Made by a program: the position numbers and the translations under genes | Notes under the pieces: generated by a model | Told to the model about the DNA's origin: nothing | The model's input: the letters and a program-made list of their open reading frames with translations, nothing else | The model's database searches: none | Assembly: GCA_011316305.1 (NCBI GenBank) | Contig: SAUG01000063.1 | Location: 248,001 to 312,000 of the forward strand | Source of the DNA: Rusavskia elegans | Taxonomy: Eukaryota; Ascomycota; Lecanoromycetes; Teloschistales; Teloschistaceae | Reading direction: 5' to 3' | Length of the DNA: 64,000 nucleotides | In this document: one piece after another, positions 11,836 through 23,400 of the stretch | Numbering within the stretch: the stretch's first letter is position 1 | How the letters are laid out: each line of letters starts with the position of its first letter

Positions 11836-12215
11836 TCAGTCGCTATCACTTGCACTTCCAGTTGGCCCCTTATCTGGGGCATCCCCGACCACCACATCGT
11901 CTCTCCCTGTGGGATCACTGGCCTTCTGCAACGCATTTCTCAGTTCCTTGTTCTTCGGATCCTCAAGGTCCATCGGTTTCAGTTTTGCCTTGTTACGTAT
12001 CCTTGGGCCGGCGCCAGTGTCGATAACGAGATCGGCGATGGAGGAAGCAGATTCCCATTGGGAAGATGGAAGGGTGTCGATAAAGCGAACGACTTTGTGG
12101 AGAGGCTTGTCTCGTTCAATGCGATCGGCAGGGTCCGCTTCCAAGTCTTCGTGGTCGAGGAGGGTATCAACTCGACTGGATCTTTTGGCCCAGCCGGCCG
12201 AAGACTATCCAGCAG
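11836..12215 (-). pseudogene. Hydrophilic coding fragment, unrecognised
   Basis: A minus-strand open stretch reads LLDHEDLEADPADRIERDKP, then KVVRFIDTLPSSQWESASS and an acidic, serine-rich end (SASDSD). Composition is protein-like and there is no clear start. The end of the module (11819-11910) is duplicated at 3780-3960, so this is another part of the relic family. No domain is recognised. Confidence 0.35.
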
Positions 12216-13141
12216 TAGCTGGTCTAATTGTCCCCCAAGCGTGACGTTCCTGCTCATCTGCAGCGTGGGTCGGAAAGATTACACCTTTTTTTTTTCGGAC
12301 TAGTCTGATGGTGTCGAAATTATCGTCGCCACTGATGCCGTCTCTAGGTTCTGGTAGGTGCCGAGTTCGAGATGTCTCAAGGGGCTTCGAAGCAGCTGAG
12401 TCTCGTGAACATTGTGCTTCCTCTTTGTGGCCGGAATCGAATCCCTTTAGAGCGCAACGAACTTGAGGATGCGGTATTGAGTCACAACACTGACAACCCA
12501 CGCCCGTTCAGTTTCATCATCGATGTCGACTAGTGGTCTGTCAGCGGAAGGAAAATGTAGAACAATGGTACGACCTACCTAGAACGATCGGTTTACTCAC
12601 ATCATCGAAGTAGTCTTCTCCGGTCTTCAATTCTGGGTTCGCCGTGACACTCTGGGAAAGAGAGTGCTCCGAGCTTTCTCTGGACGCTCGTAAAGCTGTT
12701 ATCTGCTCGACGCCCCGGAGACCGGGAAAAGGGTCTCAAGCAGCGAGAATCGAGAATTGAGCAACAAGCAACTTAAACTTGCGCGTAAGGAAACCCACCA
12801 GTTGCACGCCTATCTTCAGGTACCTCAAATGTTGGCCTTCGAAGAGCGGGATGAGCTAACGCCGATGGGCAGGTAGATGGACATGATCCAGAACTCGGCG
12901 TTGCAGGGGAAGTAGCCCTCTATCGGAAAGACGATGAGCACGATGACGACGTAGACGTGGAGGACGAGTACGGCCGCGATGGCCCTTGGCTGCTACAACA
13001 TCTTCGTACATCAGCCGAATCCAGCAGTCGACATATCCAAGCATCGAAGCAAACGCCTCCATCCACAGGGATTCGCTTTGTAGGTTCGGATTGGTCTCAT
13101 CAATCCATGCAGGTTGGTAGTGGATACCATGAAGGATCTCC

Positions 13142-13474
13142 TTATAGAAGGCCTGCCTTTCTAATTGCTGAAGAAGCCAACACGTCGGATGCCTCGTTGC
13201 AGCAGGTACAGTGTAATGGCTGTGGTAATGATCTAAAAAAGAATATGTGCGCCGAACGCAGAAGCAGCATGCTCGCCTGGAGGACTTGGACTTCTCGACA
13301 GGTCATCTCGCGTTCGACCTCGGCTTTACTGGCAGCGCCGCTGGACTCGACGCTGAGAAGGTTATGTTGTAATTTGGAATGAGCAGCTGACATACGGGGC
13401 TCGCTCAGAGCAGGGAGCAATACAGTCACCAACGTCCGGCCCTGGTCTTCTGGCATCTTCTCCACGACTTGCAT
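13142..13474 (-). pseudogene. Coding-like fragment, unrecognised
   Basis: A minus-strand open frame starts MQVVEKMPEDQGRTLVTV and continues with a helix-like segment (EVEREMTCREVQVLQASM). A possible intron lies at about 13410-13385, where the sense of the sequence changes. It is flanked by duplicated sequence (12996-13036 matches 28-68). I cannot name it. Confidence 0.25.
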
Positions 13475-14204
13475 TGGCGGAACCTTACCATAAGGTCTTC
13501 TTTGTGTGAACGATTTCCGTTTTCGAGATTCGCTTGACAGGCTTTATCGTACGCTTCATGCTTCTGAATGGCGGACGCCCCAGCGATGTCGGAGGTGGAG
13601 AAGCCGGCGAGGATTTCTGCGGATCTTCGGACTCTCCCGCTTGAACTCTACCCGTCGAATACAGAGGGAGGAGTCTTGTGGAGCATAAGAGACCCGCGAA
13701 ATTGAGTATGGGCTGCCAAGTGGTCCCTCAGTCGGGTCACTTGCAGTTGTCTCGCCGTACGTACTCGCTGGAGAGCGTTCATGGAGTGATGAGCGCCCCC
13801 GAGGCTTTCTCCGCACATTTGCAGGGTACTTGGACTTCGGATCCAGCTTTTGCGCTCCAAACTAAGCCTAGTTGTCCAGCACCGCCACAAAGCAGTACTT
13901 TAAGCCATGGCTATGTTCGTCGCGAGGGATGAAGCTGATTTTGGGTATATTGGCGACATGATACGATGTAATACGTACCTCGTATTGATTCTCTTCTTCC
14001 GGCCGACGAGATTCGCAGTCCATATCCCGACTGGGCTGCTGGGTAGGTGAACGTTGCCAGCGCCGCAAGAATACCCTAGTGGATGTCCTGCTTGGGGACA
14101 TAGGCTGTCAAGCTGTTCGTTCCACCTGCCAAAGTGTCGTGACACCTGTTTTTCCCGCTGTATGTCCTGCTTGGGGAAGGTCGGATTTCGCGTCGGAGAA
14201 GTCA

Positions 14205-14560
14205 CCAGGGGTCACTGATAATTTGTCGTACGCTGGGCCGTGTTGTTGTATGGCATATACTGAGCAGTCTGAGCCGGCGTGATCTTCGGTATCTGATACT
14301 GTGGAAGGGCAGCGCTCATGCCATGCCGGATTGCCTGCCGAACGAACGCGGAGGCATAGGCCTGAAGCCCCTGAGCTTCGGTAGCGAAAAGATATCTCGA
14401 AACCAAAGACGCCGATTGGGCCACTGACAATTTGTCGTGCGCTGGGCCATGCTGCTGTATGGCATATACTGAGCAGTCTGAGCCGGGGTGATCGTCGGCA
14501 TCTGATATTGTGGAAGGGCAGCGCTTATGCCATGCGGGATTGTCTGCGGAACAAAAGCGA
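14205..14560 (-). repeat. Tandem Q/Y-rich module C x 2, about 213 bp period
   Basis: Two units (14205-14345 and 14417-14560) share about 90% identity around GGCATATACTGAGCAGTC. Both read on the minus strand as ALPQYQ, ITPAQTAQYMPY and AQRTTN. A diverged single copy is at 10415-10490. They encode part of the low-complexity region of the relic family. Confidence 0.7.
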
Positions 14561-14953
14561 GTACTCTATCGACGCAATCGAGTAGGTCAATTGAGGCGTT
14601 TAGATCTCTGCGCTCCAGCTCTCGCTCTCTGTTCAAGATCGAGCCATGCGACTTGCCACGGCCAGGAAATCCTCCAGTGTAGGTGATGAGCAGAGTGGTA
14701 AGATGGAGGGGATCTCATCGTCCTCCCCTAGCCTCAAACTCCCCTCCAGGACCCTGTTGCATGACATCCTTCCTCTCCCTCCCCATGCCGCCCGGCATGT
14801 GACTCTCCATGAAGCTCGGAAGGAATCCGTTTTGATTTCCCATTATATCGTCGAGTTCTCCGATAAAATTTCAGTGTTTCTGAGGGCGGAATGAACGCGG
14901 AGGCGCGTGCCTGAAGCCCCTAAGTTTTGGGAACGAGATCTCATCGACCTCCC

Positions 14954-15376
14954 CTAGGTGCTGGTTGATGTCTTTCCCACCCTCTGCACTGAGTACGTGG
15001 CGTCAAATCTGAGGATTGGAAGGAGCCTGGGACTCCAAAATGGATGGCAAGCAGGCCGACACCAGTCTACGGTGAGATAAGCATGGCTGTCCAGATAACA
15101 CCTTTGCCACCCGTTGTGTATGGCCTGGAGGTCGCAAAGCAACAATCGAGATTGAGCGAGAGCCGACGAGAATGCTGTATAGTAGCTGATCGGCATGGGA
15201 AAGGGGTAAGGAACCATCGGTAGGTGGTCAAAGGCTTTCTCATGTGTCAGCAGTCGCAAAACAAACGCCTGGCCAAGCTCCAGACTCACTGCTGAACGGT
15301 ATGAGGCTCTCGTCGTCTCGGACGCACGTGGCGTACCGGTCACCCCTTGCATGACAAGAGATATTTCAATTTTCAT
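14954..15376 (-). pseudogene. Coding-like fragment, possible further RRM relic
   Basis: A minus-strand ATG-initiated frame of 140 codons (MKIEISLVMQGVTG...). The middle (SRLLLCDLQAIHNGWQRCYLDS) faintly resembles the strand-helix-GW pattern of the RRM relic at 11.1 kb. No intact domain or partner exons are visible. Confidence 0.3.
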
Positions 15377-15740
15377 CTCAGGGGACCCGAACTCCTATCT
15401 TAATGCCATGGTGAAGAGCAAATGAGAGACTGACACTCGAACTCGTTGACAGGGATCGGTCCCCGCCGGAGATTTACTTGACGACGCGATGAACCTACCC
15501 TGAGAGTGTGTCGACGGCCAAACACTTGTGACCTATGAGTCGAAGCTGAGAGGAAGAATTACCACCAATGCCGACGCGGTGTTCATGACCCCAAGCCATG
15601 GTCTAGCGTTGAGATGGCGACGCCGGTTTGAAGACGTCCTCTGCTAGCAAGACCTTAGCCACGAAGGACACCGACTTGAGGGTCTGGATAAGATTCAAGA
15701 TGTCTGCTCTGAGTTCACGAGGCTCTTGGTCGGTGTTTAT

Positions 15741-16516
15741 CTATGAGAACATCAGCGGTGCCCTCATGGCTAAGGGCCTTCCACCGACCCTGAAGACTCG
15801 GCCACTGCCCTCGAGCTTCTCGAAGATGGGTCGTATCCCGGCAAGAGACTCATCCCAGGCTTGCTGCGTCGTCTGCTGCAGCTTCCTACCTTCAACAAGA
15901 ACGAACGCTCTGATTAGGCTAGACTGCCACTGAAGATCAGCCATCACACGACGGTTGTGCTTGTGGGAAATAAGAGAACCTACATCCTCTTCAAATATTG
16001 CGGCTTGATTGAGATTCTGAGGGAAATCGTTGACCACGAACTGGCTTTTGCCATGAGAAGTTCTTTGCCGAAGATACTTACTCAGTATCTCAACATACAT
16101 GCGGTCGGGGAGGATTCGGTCAAGCACAGGCGTCTGCAGCATGGCAACGTATGGCGACCGACCGTCTCCAATCTCGTCGTTGACGAGCCTCAAGACTGAT
16201 AAGGGCTCAAAATTTAGTGCAGCTATGAGGTCTCCTATAACACCGTAACGATCTACGCCAGGCGGTCCTGTCAAGCCTGATCAGCAAGCTCAACGGCCGG
16301 GATGGTGGTCCGGTCCATGTAACCGTGCTAGTCAGCCACCGTACCGTTGACACAAATGACCTGAGCATGCTTGAGCATGGTATGCCTGGTATGCTCGTTC
16401 CACACATCGAGGCCGGCATGATTCGAAGGCCCACGGAGTAGTTTCTTCGCGTCTCTCTCGGCTTTGGCTCTGTGCCTTCGCAGATATTGGGCCAGCATCG
16501 GATAGTCTTCGGACAT
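15741..16516 (-). pseudogene. Degenerate adenylate-kinase-like gene
   Basis: Minus strand. Exon 1 (16516-16345) starts MSEDYPMLAQYLRRHRAK and ends HAQVICVN. A 77-nt intron (GTACGG...TTGACAG) joins it to exon 2 (16267-15980) with GPPGVDRYGVIGDL, a P-loop-like start, and the adenylate/UMP-kinase-like NDFPQNLNQAAIFEEDVG. A second intron (15979-15930) would lead into VAV followed at once by TAG. The rest of the kinase pattern (FEKLEGSGRV, then GTADVLIDKH) is in two other frames. The invariant P-loop Lys is missing and the family's FLIDGFPR is NDFPQ, so activity was probably lost before or with the frame breaks. Confidence 0.5.
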
Positions 16517-19500
16517 GCTACAGTTTCAAGGCGAATAGAAGAGGGAGAAGATGATGGTAATGCTGCAAAGGGCCAGAGCTATCGTGTATGGGTAGTCAAG
16601 AGTGCAAAGAGTGTGGTGATAGGACTTGTGTGTGAGTGATCAAGGCAGACGATCACATAGACCGGAGTCGGCGCTAGCCATTTTTCGCCTACATCAACAG
16701 TTCGCTTTCAATCAATAAGGCTGGATTCGGTGGCTGGGAAGCATCACAATCGACCTATCAGATCATATCTCCAGTCGGCTGCCCTGCTGTAGCTTGTCTC
16801 TGCCTACTCTGCTACCATTTGACTGAGGGTTCCTGCCTCTCTGTGTCTTGCAGCTTGCCACCCCCTTTTATCATACCAGTGCCAGGCATCCCTTCAATAG
16901 CTCGTGTCTCAAAGCCGCAAAACACCCGCCAATGCAGTCTACGGTGCCTTCTCCGCATCCAGAACACGTTCTACAGCAGTGGAGCATCTTAATACAACAG
17001 CAGTCTATCGAACAACCAGCTTGTGCCTCCCACCGCAGTGCCCCTTCTTGTTCGGTACGGTACACAATCAAGTTGACCAGTATGGGCTTCAAAGACTCGA
17101 CTACCATTGGCATAAGCACTTGGGCACACTCCAGAGCAGTGACCATCGATAAAGATCATAAGTTTCCCCAGGCCGATAGATCAGGTGCATTGACTCGAGT
17201 CTCCGACCAATCCAACAGGACATGACTGATCAGTGGTGCTCCAATTCTAGCGCTCTCTACCAGTCTAGATTCATTCTACCGCACTGGTTTTGGGCAAAGC
17301 AACTCCGAATCCTAGGACCTCCTCATCCCGTTCCCCACTCGAACGTCTCCACAAAAAAGCGATTTAAATTTAAAAAAACTATCCATCCTCCCGCAGGTCT
17401 CCTCACACTCAATCTTCGAGCCTCGCCATGGACATCTGCGTTCGAATGCTCTCATTCCCTACTCTGGCACCCAACCAACATCTTTTCATGACAGCTCTTG
17501 CATCGCAAATCCATCAGTCCCACGCGCCGGCAGTCCACCTTTCGCTTCTCCGCAAGCTGTGTCACAGCGGCGACTTGCTTGCCCGGATAGTTGGGGAACG
17601 GTTTGTCGGCCGTTTGTCTCGAGGAAATCCTATCCGGTCATAATTTGCTTGCTCAAGCATATGGCGGCGAAGAACGGGGTTGGCAGCCAGCGATATCAGT
17701 GGAGCTTCACGACCGCTGTGATGCATTTCCTATGATGGTCGTTGTTCAAGGGCTTCGAGGATCCCTTCACGGGTTCGCACCTTCGGCCTTTCTGCTTCTC
17801 AAAATTTTCATGAGCATGCAAATATGCTCAAAGGTGTACTACACGTAAAACGCCGGTTCCTGCAGATTACTCAATGAAATTTTCTTTGTCAGAATTTGAC
17901 CAAAAGTCATCTCGAGGCAGCACCGCCGTTTTCGGATCAACCTAGACAAAGCCTTTTCCGACAGAGCAAATACGAAACCACATCTCGGACCTTTTCTTCG
18001 CCAGGCTCGTTGAAAGCTGCCCTCAAGTTCTCGGCTAAGCGCAATCTTTCCACAAGATCCTCTCTCTATCGCGCCTGCCGATTCCGTCAAACCCAGCAAA
18101 GCCTCAGACTTAATACCCTTGTCAGTTCTGATCTCTCAAGACTTCATGGTCTTAAGTCAATGATCTAGAGCACGCATGCCTCGTTATTCTTCCACTTGGA
18201 TCACGTCTCATCGCCCAAGCAAGCGCTGGCTCTTGTAGCAAGAATTCATTGGCGATGTATTTTGGCGCACCAAAGATGAGTCACGGAAAGAGTCAATGTG
18301 CAATGGCGGAATGGTGAAGGCCTGGACATGTAGGAGAGCACCGACGCTGAACCGACTGGACGTACGAAGGCAATCTATCGCTCTTTCTCAGTCAGCGAGA
18401 CGTCGACCTGCCCCATTCATGCACAAGTCAAGAGAACAAAAACGCCTATTTGACGAACGCCTTGATAATCTAATCCAGCACGAGGGCCTATCAAGGTCTA
18501 TTCGTTTTGAACGATGAGTTGCAAGATGGAATGACTACTTCTGCATGTGGGCAGATCCGGGTGGTTAGGCAATCGCAGGCTGGGCCAGATTTTCGTTCAT
18601 TTTCGAGGAAGCAATATTAGTGGATGACAGCAGGGCTCGGGAAAGTCTTGCTGGTTAACGTTCACCTGCTTGTGCTGCTTCAAACATTGTTTCAAAGACT
18701 AGTGAGCATCCAAGCACGAATCCCAGCTCAAACAGATAAGCCACTGTCCTTTGCCTTGGGAGAACACAAGAAACTTGTTCCAGAGGTCTAGTTACACGAT
18801 ATGTGTGTACGCCTTGGTCATCAGATAGTCATCAGCGGTATTGCATCTGCAGCCACGACTATCATGTCCCCAACGTCGACCTCGCGGCCTAGAGAACATT
18901 TCCATCACCCTGACTCATAATCGCATGACCCTCCCAAAGCCATGCCAGTCTGATCGTCTTGACACTGCGCTGCTGTCTGCCTGAGGTTGTGCCGTTGCTG
19001 AGATCCAAGGTCGTCGGAAATGGGCTTTGAGAGATCGGCAAATTGTTTTGCGCCTGTGCAAAAAGTCACTGAAGTGGTTGAGGGATCGCAGGTCCTGACA
19101 ACCGGGACAATCCTCATGATTGGGTATTGCGCTGTCGAGGGCTCGAGGAGTGTTCTCTGGCTGGGGCAACCGGAAATAGCTTCGCGACCCGTAATCTACC
19201 TCCAGTGAACTCAATCGTCTCCCAAGTCTCTGTATCTCCGTTTGGATAGCACATCCCGTCAATGGCTTGTTCGATCTTTTCCATCGACCACAGTAGTCGC
19301 TGCCTTCGCGTCATTTGGATGATGCACGCTCCCGCTGACCGATTCTTCGTGCCTGTGATTTCTCAGCGAGCTTCTTAGCTCGATCATCTGCAATGATGGG
19401 TTTCTGAACACGTGCAACAGTAAATCGATGATGCATGCGCAGCGTTGGGCCCAAGCCGAGATCTGATGAGATTCGCATGCTGTCCTTTGCGTGCTCCCCA

Positions 19501-20550
19501 AATACATTTCTCAACGCGTTGGGGGCCTTTCAATCTTTAGGGGTCGTCGATGCGGCTTGAAAAACGAATCTGAGCCTTTGGAGTGCGGAGAACGTAGGCA
19601 ATGAAATAATGGCGGTCCGAACGGATTACGATCACGAGTTTGTCTTTTTGCCGAGTAATCATCTGCCCTAATTGTCACTCTAAATACCCAGGGTCAGTGC
19701 CAGATAATGAGCCTCTGCGTCGACAAAACGCCATAAGCTGAGTACTGACCGAAAGCCTCCTCCCAAAGATCGAGAAGGATAGACATCAAACATCAGACCA
19801 GCTATCAGCACCCTCTCCATTGGGAACGTCCTCATCCTCTTTCATCGCTATCTTCCCTCCATGCGTCCGGGTTGGGGTTTTTGTCTTTCCTGGGAGTCGA
19901 TGGAGATGTCCATGGCCATACCATAACTGGCATTTCTGAGAATTACTGAATTTTTGTCTTTGGGATGGGTGGGAAAGCCCCATAACGACCTTTTTGAAAG
20001 CAGAGTTAGGAATGACTGCGAGTCATGTCAGCTACCTGCTTTTCATGAGTAAAAGGAGAGATACCAGTATTCGCTGGCTCTTGAAGGCATGGTTGACGGG
20101 GAGTATTTATTGGATAGGTGGTGGGATGTCCATCTCATGATGGTGTGGTAGGACTGCACAGGGCGAGCCCCTGAGAATCAACACATTGGAACAAAGATCA
20201 CAGATTTCCAAGTCAATTATATATATTCTGCTAGACAGTAACCATCCTATCCCAACCAACAACACCCACACACCATCACCACAACCACAACAACCAAAAC
20301 AACCTCAATCTCACCACAAACACCCTCAGCTAGAGCCATCCATCGCCCATCTTCATCTCCCACCGTCCAATTCCCCGGCTAAAAGCCAAATTTCCACCAA
20401 CACCTACCTCTCCCAGACGCAACATTTCTTCGCCCCTGCTCCTGCCGCTGCCCCTCCCGCCCAAGCTCAAAGTTGGTAACCTATTCGTCAAACCCAATTT
20501 GGTTTCGTGATCTCCTACTCACATCCCCAGTAGCCCAGCAAAGCACCATC
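16517..20550. other. No supportable gene
   Basis: About 4 kb with only short overlapping frames. Minus-strand pieces at 19514-18905 (for example TETWETIEFTGGRLRV) look protein-like but lack starts, splice links and family resemblance. The last part (20240-20470) is C/A-rich and probably the leader of the next gene. It includes a possible leader intron at 20476-20529 (GTAACC...CTCAC...CCAG). Confidence 0.5.
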
Positions 20551-20742
20551 ATGCCCGGCAAACCGCTGAACAGTAAAATCGCCGACGCCTGGGGGAAGGT
20601 GAAGGATTTGGCCGGCAAGCTCAAAGACAAGGTCAAGAAGGAAAAGGAGCCAACGCTCATCAGATCGGGGTTCTGGGCCGTGGATCCGATTGAGGAGGAG
20701 GAGGGGGAGTGGAGTGTGCAGGGGGTGACGGAGGTGGTTTAG
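20551..20742 (+). CDS. Small lysine-rich protein 1 (63 aa)
   Basis: The ATG at 20551 (CCATCATGCCC) opens a 63-codon frame. The N-terminal half is an amphipathic, lysine-rich helix (KIADAWGKVKDLAGKLKDKV). The C-terminal half is acidic (DPIEEEEGEW). No signal peptide and no known domain. The leader is pyrimidine/C-A rich, with a plausible 54-nt intron just before the start. A second small lysine-rich frame lies 0.7 kb downstream on the same strand, so the two may be an ancient pair. The alternating Lys/hydrophobic pattern recalls LEA- or stress-type small proteins, but that is a guess. Confidence 0.5.
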   Translation: MPGKPLNSKIADAWGKVKDLAGKLKDKVKKEKEPTLIRSGFWAVDPIEEEEGEWSVQGVTEVV

Positions 20743-20848
20743 ATGTTGGGGGTAAGGGGGGGTTGGTTTTTTCGACTTTGGCCGTTGTGCCTTTTTATAC
20801 TGTGCTCTGCGCCGGTGGGCTTGGCTTCGGCATTGAATTGAATTGAAT

Positions 20849-21673
20849 TCACGTTCCCTTGATGATGATTTCTTTGCTTGGGGGCTTTGTCACTCGATAC
20901 CTCGATTGACAGTCGGGTTGTCTGGCCTGCTTGAGCTGGTGGTTTATGCAGCCACGTTCGCTTGTATGGCGATATTGCTTGTCTGGTATCCTTGCTGCCG
21001 AGGCGCTCAGCGAGGCTCGGACTCGTGGAGATGACGCAGTGGTAGCAGTTACAATAGGAGTTCTGATGGGTCGGCTGAGATGGCTAGGCCATCGATTGTA
21101 GAGATGGGGACAATAAGAATGAGGTGCCATGACAATCAACACCTCGATTGTCAGGTAAATTGCGTACCAACAGGAGACGTGTGTACTCACGTATATTGGG
21201 CAGCAATCACACACAATTTTCCTATCATCATCATCACCATCATCACCACCGCTGCCCACCACCACAACCACCAAAGCTCTTCGCCCCCGGTTAAAGCCGT
21301 TTCTAAATTTGTAAATACACCGTCCTGTTTGTATGAGTGGTCCTAATTGGGGGTAGTTACCAGCTCCCTCCTCGCCCTCCTCACAGTCCGCCGCTGCCTC
21401 CTCCTCCTTCACCAACAACAACACCAACAACAACAACACCAACAGCAACAAAATGGCGCCCTCGAACGCCGACCTCCTGGCTGCAGCCATCGGGGCTGCA
21501 GCCAAGGTGGTGGCGGAGAAGGTGAAGGTGAAGGTGAAGGCCCGCTGGGCCAAGATGAAGGCGAAGGGGAAGGGGAAGGGGAAGAAGACCCAGTATGTGA
21601 AAACATACTGGGACGAGTGGGATGAGGCGGAGGCGCTCGGGCGGCCGTAAATGTAGGTATGTCTCCTATTCAC
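20849..21673 (-). other. Long antisense open frame, probably not coding
   Basis: A 274-codon minus-strand frame overlaps the whole of the second lysine-rich gene. Its composition is odd ([29 protein letters not shown]) and is the direct complement of GAAGGT and CAACAA repeats on the plus strand. I treat it as a shadow frame. Only strand-specific transcript data could settle which strand is used. Confidence 0.3.
21453..21650 (+). CDS. Small lysine-rich protein 2 (65 aa)
   Basis: The ATG at 21453 sits in a good fungal context (CAACAAAATGG) after a CAA-repeat leader. The protein has an alanine-rich helix (LAAAIGAAAKVVAEK), then Lys-Val and Lys-Gly alternations (KVKVKVK, KGKGKGKK) and an aromatic/acidic tail (TYWDEWDEAE). 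The repeats come from a GAAGGT/GAAGGG microsatellite in the DNA, so their number probably varies. No signal peptide or known domain. It has the same size, strand and overall layout as the frame at 20551. Confidence 0.45.
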   Translation: MAPSNADLLAAAIGAAAKVVAEKVKVKVKARWAKMKAKGKGKGKKTQYVKTYWDEWDEAEALGRP

Positions 21674-21800
21674 TTGCTTGTGAAGATTTCTTCACTGGGA
21701 TTGTGAGTGTTTATTCACATCTCCATGAAGTGAACATCCATTCATATCTCCATGAGATTTAGTTCACTGAGATTGTGAATATCTCTTAACATCTCCATAA
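21671..21800. repeat. TTCAC/GTGAA repeat cluster
   Basis: TTCACTGGGATTGTGA at 21691 recurs as TTCACTGAGATTGTGA at 21763 (period 72), each followed about 20 bases later by ACATCTCCAT. Short inverted pairs TTCAC...GTGAA occur within and between the units. It starts 20 bases after the stop of the lysine-rich gene, so it could be a 3' UTR structure or a small repeat. Confidence 0.5.
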
Positions 21801-23400
21801 ATGTCCCTTCACCTCATTCGTACCATCAAGGCCATCTCACTGACGTGTCAAGTGACAGCAGATCGAAAGAGGTCGAATGGCGTGCCCGCCTGGGTTTTTA
21901 AGTTTTGTGCGTTGCCCGCCGGGGTGTTTTTGTTGGGGGGGCCCTCGGGGTGTTTTCTGTGTGCGTGCCTTCGGGCGTTTTAAAAGTTCGGGGAGAATTG
22001 AAACGGCCCGAGGGGCATTGTCTTTGTGCATCTTTACCGGTTCTTCATGAGTGCAATGACGTTGGTAGATCGTTGTCTCTAACAGCTGTATGCCGATGAC
22101 AGCGCCATCGACACTGGATGTAGCGCTGTCGATACCTTGAGGGTCATGATATCAAAGCAGACGGCCTCGAGGGTTCGTTGCTCTTGTTTCGAGCTGCGGT
22201 AGATCTTGTCGTCGAGATGTTTTTCACTGTCGCCTGCTGGGACACTGAGTGAGAATTTGGCTCAGTGGTGCAGTGAAGGTTCCCATTGTGGCAGTGGTTG
22301 CAGTTATACACCACAATGTCGCAGGACATTCTAGAGAGCAGTGTCCCAGATCTACTCGTGCAGCATATCTTTTCGATAGAGTCAGCAGAAATTCTTGATC
22401 GAGAAGCGAAAGCTGGCAAGCACGATAGCGCTTTGTAGTCTACAAGAGATCGAAATAAACCACCACCCTACTTTAGTGTTACTCGGCGATGTGCAGCACC
22501 TCAAGATGATGAAACCATTAAGGTAGAGTCTGGGGCCCTTTGTCTTCTTATCCCGACGTGATCTCCAACCCCTTTTGTGGAGTCTCGGCCGGCCCGCCAT
22601 CTCCATTCGGCTTAGCGTCCTTTGTCTTAGATAAGACCTCTTTTTGGAGCATGGAGACGACGACCAATAAGTCCTCGAGGTGACCACCCTTCACAATCCA
22701 GAACTCTCCTTCAGCTCACGCCAATCGTTGTCACCACACCCAACCAAGATGGTCGAAAGAGGAGATCGCCATGGGCAAAGCCATAAGAAACGACGTCGTG
22801 AGCACTGGCCCCCCCAGCACAACCAGCATATCCACGACAACTACTGTGACAACAGCACGGCTGGGTCTGGCTACCATTCTGATCGACATCAAGCGACTCA
22901 CGGTGCTATGGCTCCAGCATGGTTAACTGCGAAGACCATCATGCGACATCAGTGCCTTCGACTTGACACTGTTTCGACTTGAGCGGAGATGAAGTTTAAA
23001 AGAACTAATACTTTGCTTTCGCGGCTTCATAGATAACACATCAACGGGCCTCTCCAGAGCCTAATGTCATTGCTCAAGCTAATGCAACTTGTCCTGCACG
23101 GCTGGCAGTTGAGCCTCCAACACCACCAATGTTCACCGCAAGGCTGTGAGTCTCTCCCCCAAGCACTTATACGACAACATGAAGAGCGGCCCCCCTAGGC
23201 ATCCTCTTTTTTCGATCCGTCCCCGCCGTCATATTGTCCCATGTCAAACATTGCTCCTCTACCAGGTCCGCGGCGCAGAGCTATCAACCGCTACCCAGGG
23301 AGTGGCCTGCCAATGCAGTCGTTGGCAAGAGAAGGCCGAACGTGAATGATCATTCGTTTACTGGGCCGAGCCAAGACGAATCATCGCGGCTTAGTGCAGT
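21801..23400. other. Gene-poor stretch with a G/T-skewed segment
   Basis: No supportable gene. The part at 21885-22030 is strongly G/T-skewed on the plus strand. A short frame at 22317 (MSQDILESSVPDLLVQHIF) faintly resembles an F-box start but stops after 43 codons. The end of the stretch may hold lost 5' exons of the following pseudogene. Confidence 0.4.

Larger units (their letters stand above)
1..16500. other. Degenerate duplicated-gene region (relic array)
   Basis: No long intact gene is present in this 16.5 kb. The same short coding modules recur many times with 10-25% divergence and indels. Examples by position: 28-68 matches 12996-13036; 553-612, 989-1057, 4364-4410 and 8843-8945 match each other; 3780-3960 matches 11819-11910; 6157-6190 matches 13890-13925; 6498-6543 matches 11606-11652. 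Most copies translate best on the minus strand, which suggests head-to-tail relics of one multi-exon gene family. Base composition is near 50% GC and CpA/TpG are common, so decay is by ordinary mutation and indels rather than RIP. The function assignment (Mei2-like RRM protein) rests on the 10.4-11.3 kb portion only. Confidence 0.7.

Noticed and set aside
20849..21673. 274-codon minus-strand frame opposite the lysine-rich genes
   Set aside because: FPFPF/FTFTF/LLLVLLL tracts are complements of plus-strand microsatellites. No domain. The plus-strand ATG context is better.
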